The notes: generated by a model from the letters alone, not told the origin. A DNA stretch of 9,440 nt from Polyangia bacterium (GCA_030430975.1 JAUIKB010000143.1:1-9440); one strand, 5' to 3'; positions 1-6,986 are shown, numbered from the stretch's first letter. Made by a program: numbers and translations.

Positions 1-341
1 AGGTGCACTAGCTCACGGGCGCGTACGCCGGGACGGCGGAGCTCAAGACAGGTCATCAGATTACGACCAGCCTGCGCAAACGCGGCGCGCGCCGCTTTCG
101 GTGCGTTTACCGTCGGACGTGCGATTCGAATATTGGAAATGGCCCGCGTGCGCGCCGCGCGTAGGAACACAAAGGCGACAGAGCCGATAATGCCGCCGAG
201 GGCGCGCAGAGGACGCCGCGGTGATCGGTCGACGACCCAAAGAAGCACCACCACTAGTCCGCGAATCGCGGCGTTGCGCGCGCGCTTGGTCTGGCTCCGG
301 TCGTCAGGTGCGCGGCGGACGATGGCGCCCTGGACGTTCAC
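1..341 (-). CDS. LpxL/HtrB-type lipid A acyltransferase, N-terminal part (cut by the window edge)
   Basis: The frame is open from a GTG at 341-339 to the left edge, giving 113 residues with no stop. The visible part looks like the N-terminus of the lysophospholipid/lipid A acyltransferase family (LpxL/HtrB). It has a basic start, a membrane-facing hydrophobic stretch at about residues 26-37 (IRGLVVVLLWVV), then LRALGGIIGSVAFVFLR at 45-61, then the family-typical run of R/A followed by N-I-R-I-A-R-P at 70-76, and an amphipathic AFAQAGRNLM segment. Family members move an acyl chain to a lipid A precursor at the inner membrane. The catalytic H-x4-D motif should lie just beyond the edge, so activity cannot be judged. 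The GTG overlaps the TGA of the preceding lipoprotein gene as GTGA (338-341), which fixes the start and makes this the fifth gene of the sigma-factor operon. Another acyltransferase of the same superfamily remains possible. Confidence 0.72.
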   Translation of the reverse strand, partial: MNVQGAIVRRAPDDRSQTKRARNAAIRGLVVVLLWVVDRSPRRPLRALGGIIGSVAFVFLRAARTRAISNIRIARPTVNAPKAARAAFAQAGRNLMTCLELRRPGVRARELVH

Positions 342-832
342 TTAATCGGCGTACACTGCCCGCAGCGGCGCGTCACTTGCTCTTCGGCCGAGCGAAGCCG
401 CGCGGTGGCCCGCGCGCAGTGTCCGTTTCGATCATCGGGACCAGTCAAGGCGCAGATGCGCTCCTTGGCGCGAGTCATCGAGGTCAGAGCGCGGCAAGCC
501 GTGGCGCAGTCTCCGGTGGACGAGCTCAATTGGCTCTCGTAGCGACCGAGCGCAGTGTTCCATTCGGCCAGCGACGTGGGCGAGTCGCTTCCCTCCGCGT
601 CCGAGTAACCACCAGCAGGCGGCGGCAACGCAGTGCCGCCAGGAGCGGCCGGGGGCGGCTGCGAATAGCGCAAATCGCGGTTGCTGGGTGCCTGTTGATA
701 GCCCGGCTGGGGTTGCTCCTTGCTCGGCGTCTTGGTCGGCTGTTGCGCATCGCTCGGGGACTGCGCGTCCTTGGCCGGGGCGGCGCAGCCGGCGCTGACG
801 CAGACCACAGCGAGCCACGCTACGCGCCTCAT
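338..832 (-). CDS. Small lipoprotein with Pro/Gln-rich linker and six-Cys C-terminal domain
   Basis: A 164-residue predicted lipoprotein. A short basic and hydrophobic signal (MRRVAWLAVVCVSAGC) ends in a lipobox-like SAGC with Cys16 as the expected lipidated residue; Ser rather than Leu at -3 is slightly off consensus. Residues 20-80 are a low-complexity linker rich in Pro, Gln and Ser, as expected for a tether across the periplasm. The C-terminal part (about 88-160) is helical and holds six cysteines (109, 113, 127, 139, 157, 160) in a C-x3-C, C, C, C-x2-C pattern, consistent with disulfides in an exported domain. I recognise no enzymatic motif. The ATG overlaps the TGA of the upstream gene as ATGA (829-832), and the stop overlaps the acyltransferase start, so it is translated within the sigma-factor operon. 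Function is unknown. Confidence 0.8.
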   Translation of the reverse strand: MRRVAWLAVVCVSAGCAAPAKDAQSPSDAQQPTKTPSKEQPQPGYQQAPSNRDLRYSQPPPAAPGGTALPPPAGGYSDAEGSDSPTSLAEWNTALGRYESQLSSSTGDCATACRALTSMTRAKERICALTGPDDRNGHCARATARLRSAEEQVTRRCGQCTPIK

Positions 833-1422
833 GGCTTCGCCTCGCCGCTAGCGCTCGGCGCCGGGGGTGGAAGCGCGCTTTCGATCACCTTCGCCTGAAT
901 GCGCATCGACTCCTCGAACGCTGCCAGGGCGCGTTCAGTTGCGGCTTTGGCACCGGCGTCGTCACCGTCCGCCTTGAGCTGCTTGGCGCGGCGCTCTTCG
1001 ACAAGGCCGCGCATCTCGAACAGGTGGCCGCGGAAATACGTCTCGCTCGTCGCCAGCTTAAGCCCCGATTCGACGTTGGCGCCTGCGCCGTCGAACTGTC
1101 CCTGTTGGCTCTTCAGATCCGCGAGCCGCGCGTGGGTATCGGCGAGCACCTCGCGCACCTCGGGATGTTTGGGGGGCAGGGGACCTTTCAATAAGCCGTT
1201 CAGCGTCTTGATCGCGTCATCCCAGCGTTGGTTTTGTTCGTGGTTGTCCGCGATGTGGTGAGCCGCGCGGGCGCGCGACAGAAAGCTCAGCATTACAGCG
1301 TCCACCGGTGTTCCCGAACCCGCTGGCGCGCAGCGCTCCGGCTGCGGCGGGGTGTGGTCAGCACAGGCGAAGCAGAGGAGGACTACAGCCAGCACCGCGC
1401 TGCAGCGGCGCGCCCAGGTCAC
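829..1422 (-). CDS. TPR-like lipoprotein
   Basis: A 197-residue exported protein starting with GTG at 1422. The signal is MTWARRCSAVLAVVLLCFAC. Cys20 after F-A is the likely lipidation site, although Cys17 at -3 makes the lipobox imperfect, so simple secretion is an alternative. From about residue 45 to 182 the protein is a run of helix pairs resembling tetratricopeptide repeats: around 54-80 (ADNHEQNQRWDDAIKTLNG), 88-124 (HARLADLKSQQGQFDGAGA), and 130-180 with a charged helix followed by AAFEESMRI. TPR lipoproteins usually act as scaffolds for envelope complexes; nothing here shows the partner. The tail is Pro/Ala/Ser-rich. The gene overlaps both neighbours by 4 bases (GTGA at 1419-1422, ATGA at 829-832), tying it to the putative anti-sigma gene upstream and the Cys-rich lipoprotein downstream. 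Confidence 0.8.
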   Translation of the reverse strand: MTWARRCSAVLAVVLLCFACADHTPPQPERCAPAGSGTPVDAVMLSFLSRARAAHHIADNHEQNQRWDDAIKTLNGLLKGPLPPKHPEVREVLADTHARLADLKSQQGQFDGAGANVESGLKLATSETYFRGHLFEMRGLVEERRAKQLKADGDDAGAKAATERALAAFEESMRIQAKVIESALPPPAPSASGEAKP

Positions 1423-2219
1423 GGTTTGACTCCCCAGGCGGCGTAGCGATTCGCGCGCAGGTCGCGGGCGCGGGCGCGGGCGATCCGGTCGACACGGCTC
1501 GACGTTTGGTGCCGCTCGAACTTCTGAGAGAAGAGTTCCGATGCGGAGCGGGCCTGCGCTAGGTCAGGCTGAGCCGCGGTTGGGCCGGTCGGTGTCGGGC
1601 CGCGCGGTATGTTGACGGCGATCGCGAAGGCCGCGGCGGCTGCCAGTGCCGAGCCGATGAACGCCACCACGACGCGGCTGCGCTTGCCACCGCCCGCGGA
1701 CGTCGCGGAACCGCTGTCGATGGCTGCGCGGGCTGCCCGCGCCGACACCAGCTCGCTCACTGGCTGAGGAGCGGCCGCAGACCGTAGCGCTTCGGCGAGC
1801 GCGACATCGGGATGGTCGGTGCGGTTGGCGAGTGCGTCGCGTAGCTCGCTTGCGGCCCGCCGCTCCTCTCGGCTCGGCTCGGCCATCGGGTCGTCGAGCG
1901 CCGCGCTCAGCAGAGCCTCGTGCACGGCTTCGCTCAAGTCCGTCGGGCGCCAGGCTGCGGCAAGCGCCTCTTCGAGCGCGCCGTTGTCGCTTGCGTCAAG
2001 TGCGAGGCGCAGCAGTTCCTCGTGGACCTCCGGATCGAGTTCGCCGGGACGCCAGGCGGCTTCGAGGTCTGCGCGCGTGGCTGCGTCCTCAGCGCTCGTC
2101 GCGGCCGCGGCGAGTTCATCCAGGCGCTGACGATCGGCTTCGTCTGAAGGCGCATAGGCAGCGTTCAACGCGTCCGCGAGCGACGCATCGTCGTCGTCTA
2201 GTTCCGACCAGCGAGTCAC
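1419..2219 (-). CDS. Single-TM protein with four internal repeats, putative anti-sigma factor
   Basis: A 266-residue protein starting with GTG at 2219. The N-terminal 170 residues are acidic, Ala/Leu-rich and probably cytoplasmic. They contain four imperfect copies of a unit of about 27 residues: about 14-40 (ALNAAYAPSD), 49-75 (LEAAWRPGELDPEVHEELL), 82-108 (LAAAWRPTDLSEAVHEALL) and 139-166 (ALRSAAAPQPVSELV). A single hydrophobic segment lies at about 183-203 (VVVAFIGSALAAAAAFAIAV), followed by a Pro/Thr stretch and a basic, probably periplasmic tail. The place directly after an ECF sigma gene, with GTGA overlap, and the cytoplasm-TM-periplasm layout fit a membrane anti-sigma factor. However, it has no cysteine and so no zinc-binding H-x3-C-x2-C motif of the common ZAS class. 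The membrane topology and family status are clear from sequence; the anti-sigma role is inferred from context. Confidence 0.75.
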   Translation of the reverse strand: MTRWSELDDDDASLADALNAAYAPSDEADRQRLDELAAAATSAEDAATRADLEAAWRPGELDPEVHEELLRLALDASDNGALEEALAAAWRPTDLSEAVHEALLSAALDDPMAEPSREERRAASELRDALANRTDHPDVALAEALRSAAAPQPVSELVSARAARAAIDSGSATSAGGGKRSRVVVAFIGSALAAAAAFAIAVNIPRGPTPTGPTAAQPDLAQARSASELFSQKFERHQTSSRVDRIARARARDLRANRYAAWGVKP

Positions 2220-2803
2220 GCGGCTTCTCCTTTGACTGCCAGAACTTTACGTAGAGCTGCCATTGCGCGGTGCAAGACGACGTCAAACGTCGCTACGCTG
2301 ACCTCCAATGCGGCAGCCGCATCTTCGCGGGATTGCTCCTCCAAGATCCGCAACCGGATCGCTTTGGCATAGCGAGGGTTGATATTGCTCAGCGCATCGT
2401 CGACGCGCTTGCGAGCCAACGCCAGGTCGTGGCGGGTCAGCACCTCGGCGTCGTGGTCGGAGCCGGTGGATGCGTCGATTTCACGCTCCAGGTCCTGTGG
2501 TTCGAACAGCACTTCGCGTTTGCGCGACCGCAAGATATCGAGTGCAACCCGCATCGCGACGACGCGCAGCCACGGGTAGACGCCGACGTTTTGCCACGTG
2601 AACTTGTCGAAACGCTCAACCACTTTGATGTAGGTGGTGGACAGCGCTTCCTCGGCGATCGCCCGGCTGCCGAGCCGTGGCAGCAGCACCGCCCGGTAGA
2701 GCCGCGGTCCGTGCTTGCGCAGGATTTTGCCGAGTGCGGCTCGGTCCCCCCCGTGCGCCGCCTCACAAAGGCGCCGCTCCTCCTCGAGATCGTCGTCGGC
2801 CAC
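2216..2803 (-). CDS. ECF-type RNA polymerase sigma factor
   Basis: A 195-residue sigma70-family factor of ECF size. Region 2 is at about residues 22-96 (RAALGKILRKHGPRLYRAVL, then AEEALSTTYIKVVERFDKF, then YPWLRVVAMRVALDILRSRK). A variable acidic linker follows at about 98-130. Region 4 with its helix-turn-helix is at about 134-187 (DDALSNINPRYAKAIRLRI, then SREDAAAALEVSVATFDVVL). Region 3 is absent, as expected. The frame can be extended to an ATG at 2914, but those 37 extra residues lie before the conserved domain, have clearly lower third-position GC than the rest, and no Shine-Dalgarno sequence precedes that ATG. I therefore prefer the GTG at 2803; a GTG at 2812 is also possible. The TGA overlaps the start of the repeat/TM protein (GTGA, 2216-2219), the classic sigma/anti-sigma arrangement. 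It heads the five-gene operon. No convincing -35/-10 pair was found in the 223-base divergent gap 2804-3026. Confidence 0.9.
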   Translation of the reverse strand: MADDDLEEERRLCEAAHGGDRAALGKILRKHGPRLYRAVLLPRLGSRAIAEEALSTTYIKVVERFDKFTWQNVGVYPWLRVVAMRVALDILRSRKREVLFEPQDLEREIDASTGSDHDAEVLTRHDLALARKRVDDALSNINPRYAKAIRLRILEEQSREDAAAALEVSVATFDVVLHRAMAALRKVLAVKGEAA

Positions 2804-3026
2804 GGTCCGCACTCTACACCGAACCGCATTCAAGGGATTCGCTGCACCAGCCGTCCAAAGCGCGACCGGAGACGGCCCGGCTGACGGGAGGTAAAGAGCG
2901 GAAACAGCTTGCATATGGGGAGAACGGCCGGCCCAGCTGGCTGCTTACGTAGGTGGTCACATTTTCAGCATTTCGGCTCGCCACTCCGGACTTGCGCCCG
3001 GCGCTCCGCCGCCGCAGATCGACGGC

Positions 3027-3881
3027 TTGAGCGTTCAGTCCCGCGTCTGCCCGTACTGCCGATCGCTCAACAGTGGCGAGGCTACCGAATGCCACCAGTG
3101 CAAGAAGCGCCTGCCCGGTCCGGTCGCGATGGCCCTGTACGACGGGTGGGTCGCGCTGTTGGGACGGGATACGCCGATCACGAAGCTGTTCCTAGGCCTG
3201 AACATCGCGATATTCGCGATGGCGCTGCTGAATCAGCGGTCTTTTCCCGGGCTGATGGGGGGCATGCGGATGTCGGAGGATTTTCGCTGGGGGATGATGA
3301 CGCCGCTGCTCGCCAGGGAGGAGCCGTTTCGGTACCTTTCGGCGGTTTTCGTACATCTGGGCATCCTCCACCTGGTGATGAACATGAGCGCGCTCAGGAG
3401 CTTTGGCGAGCGATTGGAGGGGACGATCGGGCCGTCTCGGTTCACAGTTGTGTTCGTGGTGACGGGCGCGCTCGGCTTCGTTGCGAGCGACTTTTGGTAC
3501 ACGCTACAGGGCACACCGATGCAGCCAACGGCGGGCGCGAGCGGCGCGTTGTTCGGCATTGCCGCCGCGGTGGTGGGACACGCCGGCGCCGCTCGCGATC
3601 CGTCTTGGAAAGAGCAGCTTATCCGTCTCATCGTTGCCGGCGTCGTGATCGCGCTGATCATGCCGGTGAACAACGCGGCTCATGCGGGCGGCCTGGTGAG
3701 CGGTCTAGTGTTGGGCTTTGTGCTGTATTACGAGGGACGTCGAGGATGGCGGCGCGACTGGCTGTTTCGTCCGGTGGCGGCGTTGTGCGTTCTAGCTTCG
3801 CTCGGATCGGTCGTTGCCAGTACTCAGTCGGATGTGTGGCGTCAGGTGCGCGAGGTGGAAATCGAGCGCGGGATTGACTAA
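3027..3881 (+). CDS. Rhomboid-family intramembrane serine protease with N-terminal zinc ribbon
   Basis: A 284-residue membrane protein. Residues 8-25 form a zinc ribbon with C-x2-C-x10-C-x2-C (CPYC, CHQC). The rhomboid core follows. Its first membrane segment is about 52-68. The H-x4-H-x3-N motif is HLGILHLVMN (110-119), the nucleophile is Ser172 in GASGALFG, and the catalytic His219 sits in NNAAHAGG. The Ser-His dyad and the oxyanion-site Asn119 are therefore intact. Such enzymes cleave single-pass membrane proteins within the bilayer; the substrate here is unknown. The start is TTG at 3027, the only usable start codon just before the zinc ribbon; no strong Shine-Dalgarno is visible. Transcription is divergent from the ECF sigma gene, so the shared 223-base gap may carry both promoters. 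Cleavage of the nearby one-TM putative anti-sigma factor is a tempting speculation that the sequence does not prove. Confidence 0.92.
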   Translation: MSVQSRVCPYCRSLNSGEATECHQCKKRLPGPVAMALYDGWVALLGRDTPITKLFLGLNIAIFAMALLNQRSFPGLMGGMRMSEDFRWGMMTPLLAREEPFRYLSAVFVHLGILHLVMNMSALRSFGERLEGTIGPSRFTVVFVVTGALGFVASDFWYTLQGTPMQPTAGASGALFGIAAAVVGHAGAARDPSWKEQLIRLIVAGVVIALIMPVNNAAHAGGLVSGLVLGFVLYYEGRRGWRRDWLFRPVAALCVLASLGSVVASTQSDVWRQVREVEIERGID

Positions 3882-3920
3882 CGCGCCGTAATCATCCGAC
3901 ATATTGATGCGCCGACGCGA

Positions 3921-3932
3921 GCGGTCGACCGC
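3921..3932. repeat. 12-base perfect palindrome upstream of the GTPase gene
   Basis: GCGGTCGACCGC is self-complementary over 12 bases and lies 45 bases before the GTPase start codon, in the 96-base gap after the rhomboid gene. It could be a dimeric repressor site, but short GC palindromes are common in this composition and no second copy was seen nearby. The rest of the gap shows no convincing promoter. Confidence 0.3.
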
Positions 3933-3977
3933 CCGAGATTCCAGCCCAACCGTAGTCGCCTTTGGTATGGTTGGCGC

Positions 3978-5294
3978 GTGCCGGTCGTCAACCCGCTCGC
4001 CCGCGAGCTCGTATTCAAGATCGTCTACTACGGTCCTGGACTAGGCGGGAAGACCACGACGCTTCAGCATATCCACGCCACCACGAAGCCAGAGTACCGT
4101 GGCAAGATGGTCAGCCTGGCGACGCCGGTCGACCGAACACTGTATTTCGATTTTCTCCCAATCCGCATTCCCAACGTGCGGAACATGAGCATCCGCCTGC
4201 AGCTCTTCACGGTTCCGGGTCAGGTCTACTATAATGCCACGCGGAAACTCGTGTTGACGGGGGCCGACGGTGTGGTGTTTGTGGTCGACTCCCAGCGCGC
4301 GCGCATCGACGCCAACCTGGAGTCGCTGGAGAACCTCAAGCAGAACCTGCGCGAGCACGGGCGAAGCCTCGACGACTTGCCGCACGTCATCCAGCTCAAC
4401 AAGCGGGACCTAGAAGACGTCTATGATCTGGAGGAGCTCGAAAAGCGGGTGAACCCGACGGGCGCTCCGTGCGTGCCGAGCGTCGCGACGACCGGGCGCG
4501 GCGTTTACGAGTCCCTCGACGCGATATCGCGGGCCGTGCTGCAGGACTTCGAAAAGCGCATGCCGCAGGGACCGGACTCAGAGCCGCCTGAAATGGAGAT
4601 GCCCGACGGCGGCCTGGCGGAGGCGCTGAAACGAGCGGACAGCGACGAACACGACCGCACTATCGCCGCGACGCCGGTGAGTCGACGCACGTCGGGCGAG
4701 CACGACTTGAGCGATGAATTGGCCAAGGCTGCGACCTCGGCAGGCCAGCTCGAAGCACCGGCGTCCGAGCCCGCGACCGCACGCGTCAGCGTCGGACGTC
4801 CTCGGCTCCGCACGGCTTGGAGCAAGCCGAGCCTGCCAGCGGCGGCCGAGACGCCCGCGCCCGAGTCATCTGAGGACGCCGGTAGCGCGCCGCCCGCGAC
4901 GTCAGAGGAAGCCGATGAAGCCGCGATGGATAAGGTTGCGGCGGGCTTTTCGCTGGCTGCGCTGTGGCCGGTCAGTCAGCGGAGCGTGGTCGTCAACGTC
5001 GAGCTGGCGCTCAGCGACGGACAATATGCACGCGCTGTGGAGCTGTGTGAGCAGCTTGTCACGCGCTGCTTTGCGGGCGCCATGTCGGTGTTTCGCAGCA
5101 GCGAGGCGCCGCGTGATCCGGTGACGGTTCCCGTCCTGTTGGGATTGGACGGTCGCCGCTATCTGGAGTTTCGTGCGCTGGCCCGAGACGCGCGCGACGG
5201 CAGACCGTTGGCCGAACGCGAAGCCCTGGGCGCGTACGTCTTCGCGACGGAGGTGCGCCTGGCGCACGCCGCGACCCGCACCTCCCGAGAGTGA
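3978..5294 (+). CDS. MglA-type small GTPase with long C-terminal extension
   Basis: A 438-residue protein with GTG start at 3978. Residues 1-195 match the whole MglA GTPase: P-loop GPGLGGKTT (19-27), switch I TPVDRTLYFDFLP (49-61), the MglA-type PM3 motif TVPGQVYY (78-85) instead of the Ras DTAGQ, NKRD (141-144) and SVATTGRGV (168-176). Gly21, Arg53, Thr78, Gln82 and Asn141 fall at the same numbers as the residues known in Myxococcus xanthus MglA, so it should bind and turn over GTP. MglA sets cell polarity for type IV pili and gliding, switched by the GAP MglB; no mglB is in the window. Unlike the roughly 195-residue classical protein, this one continues with a disordered Pro/Ala/Ser/Glu-rich linker (about 197-318) and a compact, mostly helical domain (about 320-432) that I do not recognise. 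It could be an MglA paralogue such as a SofG-like GTPase rather than MglA itself. Confidence 0.9.
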   Translation: MPVVNPLARELVFKIVYYGPGLGGKTTTLQHIHATTKPEYRGKMVSLATPVDRTLYFDFLPIRIPNVRNMSIRLQLFTVPGQVYYNATRKLVLTGADGVVFVVDSQRARIDANLESLENLKQNLREHGRSLDDLPHVIQLNKRDLEDVYDLEELEKRVNPTGAPCVPSVATTGRGVYESLDAISRAVLQDFEKRMPQGPDSEPPEMEMPDGGLAEALKRADSDEHDRTIAATPVSRRTSGEHDLSDELAKAATSAGQLEAPASEPATARVSVGRPRLRTAWSKPSLPAAAETPAPESSEDAGSAPPATSEEADEAAMDKVAAGFSLAALWPVSQRSVVVNVELALSDGQYARAVELCEQLVTRCFAGAMSVFRSSEAPRDPVTVPVLLGLDGRRYLEFRALARDARDGRPLAEREALGAYVFATEVRLAHAATRTSRE

Positions 5295-5306
5295 TCCGGA
5301 ACCGGA
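5295..5306. repeat. Inverted repeat filling the gap between two convergent genes
   Basis: The 12 bases between the TGA of the GTPase gene (5292-5294) and the TAG of the minus-strand lipoprotein gene (5307-5309) read TCCGGAACCGGA, an inverted repeat with 5-base arms around AA. The loop is too tight for a full-length RNA stem, there is no T-tract on either side, and there is no room for ordinary terminators. It may be a weak bidirectional hairpin (4-base stem, GAAC tetraloop) or chance. Confidence 0.35.
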
Positions 5307-6986
5307 CTAGTCGGCCTGTTCGGCGCTTCCGGGCATTTCGGTGCTCGCGTTAGCGATGCCGCCCACGGACAGCGATTCGGCGTCACTGGCGAGCGCGCCG
5401 ACCCACGTCCCGGTGAACCCGACCGGCGTCGCGTCCTCGCTCACTGCGGCGTCGCCGGCGGCTGTCACCTCGAGCAGTGCCGGTGCCTGGAGGGACGCAT
5501 TGGCGGCAGCGGTCCACAGCGACCGCAGAGCCGCAGAGCACAACTCGGCGACGCATTCGTGGTCGCAGCCGGCGATCGCCGGAGCGGTCGACCCGCTCAG
5601 GGACGCGCCGAGCGTCGAGCAGCTGATCGCTTCGGCTAACGCGTCGGGCACGGTTTGGGCGCCGGGGTAGTCCTGCACAGCCGCGGTGCGCGCGGCGGCC
5701 GCCACGAAGCGCGAGGGTAGCCAGAACATCGCGCCGCCGAGGTGCACGGTGTCGTCGGGCTGTGCGGTCCAGTTGACGAGCGTCGTGCCCGGAAACCCGG
5801 CCTCGCTGCTAGAGGCCGTGCCCACCGCGTCGAGCTGCAATGTCGCTTTTCCCACGCTCAAGCCAGTGGACGATAAAGTTCCCCGAATCACTGCCGGTCC
5901 CGTCATGGTGCTGAGGCCGCGCACCATCCAGTCCTGCGCGATGGCGCGAATGGATTGGGCGCCTTGGGCGCTGAAGTGAGCGGTTGCTGCCGCGTCCCAG
6001 TTGGACTGCTGGCGGACGCCGGTGAAATCGGCCGGCGCGTTGATGCCGCCGGCCATGGCGTCCAGCAACGTGCCCGCGTCGCCAGCCTCGAGCGGCTTAA
6101 GGGCTGCGGTCACGGCGCTCTGAGTGATCGAAGGCCAGCCTTCTTTGTCCGAATCAAGGCCGAGTTCGATGTTGAGCTCGGTGTTGTCGAGTCGCAGCGG
6201 GCGGTCGCTTACGGCAACCGAAACAACGTGGCTCTCGTCGGGCGTCAGGCCCGTGACCTCGGTGCATCCAACGGCGAAGCGACCCGCGCGGACCGTCACG
6301 GCTAGCACAGGACCGACCGGCACGTTGCCGATCGTGGGGAGTTCCCCGTACGGAACCGTAGCGCTCAGCTCGCTAGGATCGTCGAACGAGCTGCCGACCT
6401 CGTCGCAGGTGGATCCAGGTCGAGCGCTGGCGGTCCACTCGGTGACAGCGCGCTTTCCCGCGTACTGGGGCGAGACCTCCACCGTCGTGAGACCGGCTGA
6501 GCTGATCACGACCTTGAGTTCGGCGCTGGTCGAGGAGCCGATCGACGCGCGGAGCGCGAATTCGGTTGGCATCGTGGCGGCGGTGAGGCGGATCTCAGCG
6601 CGGCCGTCGTCTTGAGTCGTGAGATCTGTGGTGCTCAACGCCGCGTCGAGCGCGTCGCCGTTCAGAGTCAGCCGAAGCTTGTAGGCGCCGGGGGGCTCAA
6701 CCCGCAGCCCCACGCTGCGCTCGGCCCCGGGCGAGATGAGGATCGTCTCGCCGGCGTCGAAGGAGATGAGTTCCGCACCATGCCCCGGCGCGGCACCCGC
6801 CCCCGCCGAGCCACCGCCCCCGTCGCCTGTCGCCGATACGTCCGCGCCGCCACACGCCGCCACGGTGCAGCACGCGATGGTGAGCAGCGCTGCGAGGCGC
6901 GGCCCGGCCGCGTGGCCCGGTCGCAGCGGAGCAGGGGAGCCCGCGCCTCGGACCGCCCGATAGACATGAGAAAGAAAGAAGTGCAA
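5307..6986 (-). CDS. Large predicted lipoprotein of unknown function
   Basis: A 559-residue protein starting with TTG at 6986, chosen because AGGAGG lies 7 bases upstream. The frame extends to another TTG at 7040 that has no such site. The signal has a long n-region (about 30 residues), a core LAALLTIACCTV and the lipobox VAAC with Cys45. A Gly/Ala-rich tether follows (to about residue 70). Next are two beta-rich segments that look Ig-like: one at about 70-165 (LISPGAERSVGLRVEPPGAY onward) and one to about 270 ending in VSVAVSDRPLRL. A larger Ala-rich C-terminal region follows, with scattered cysteines near 475-490 (CDHEC). I recognise no catalytic motif. It is probably anchored in the envelope facing the periplasm or cell surface. 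It is divergent from the PilR-type gene and convergent with the GTPase gene, so it is transcribed alone here. Function is unknown. Confidence 0.82.
   Translation of the reverse strand: MHFFLSHVYRAVRGAGSPAPLRPGHAAGPRLAALLTIACCTVAACGGADVSATGDGGGGSAGAGAAPGHGAELISFDAGETILISPGAERSVGLRVEPPGAYKLRLTLNGDALDAALSTTDLTTQDDGRAEIRLTAATMPTEFALRASIGSSTSAELKVVISSAGLTTVEVSPQYAGKRAVTEWTASARPGSTCDEVGSSFDDPSELSATVPYGELPTIGNVPVGPVLAVTVRAGRFAVGCTEVTGLTPDESHVVSVAVSDRPLRLDNTELNIELGLDSDKEGWPSITQSAVTAALKPLEAGDAGTLLDAMAGGINAPADFTGVRQQSNWDAAATAHFSAQGAQSIRAIAQDWMVRGLSTMTGPAVIRGTLSSTGLSVGKATLQLDAVGTASSSEAGFPGTTLVNWTAQPDDTVHLGGAMFWLPSRFVAAAARTAAVQDYPGAQTVPDALAEAISCSTLGASLSGSTAPAIAGCDHECVAELCSAALRSLWTAAANASLQAPALLEVTAAGDAAVSEDATPVGFTGTWVGALASDAESLSVGGIANASTEMPGSAEQAD

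Noticed and set aside
221..898. A 225-residue plus-strand frame opposite the lipoprotein genes
   Set aside because: Arg-rich low-complexity translation with no motif. The opposite strand has signal peptides and consistent 4-base overlaps.
1463..1480. CGCGGG repeated three times in tandem
   Set aside because: Lies in frame in the putative anti-sigma gene and encodes a short Ala-Arg run; too short and composition-driven to call a meaningful repeat.
2804..2914. N-terminal extension of the sigma factor to the ATG at 2914
   Set aside because: No ribosome site before the ATG, lower third-position GC than the rest of the gene, and a product longer than usual for ECF factors with an unconserved-looking start.
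2804..3026. Search for ECF or sigma70 promoters in the sigma/rhomboid divergent gap
   Set aside because: Isolated half-matches such as GGAAAC at 2901 and TTGAAT on the minus strand near 2830 lack a partner at proper spacing.
2909..3877. A 322-residue plus-strand frame over the rhomboid gene
   Set aside because: It overlaps a frame with a full set of rhomboid motifs, and its translation is Arg/Gly/Ser-rich low-complexity sequence typical of an out-of-frame reading in GC-rich DNA.
3963..3978. A GG-N10-GC sigma54-like match just before the GTPase gene
   Set aside because: Only about 7 of 12 consensus positions fit, and the match would run into the start codon. Much weaker than the two pilin promoters.
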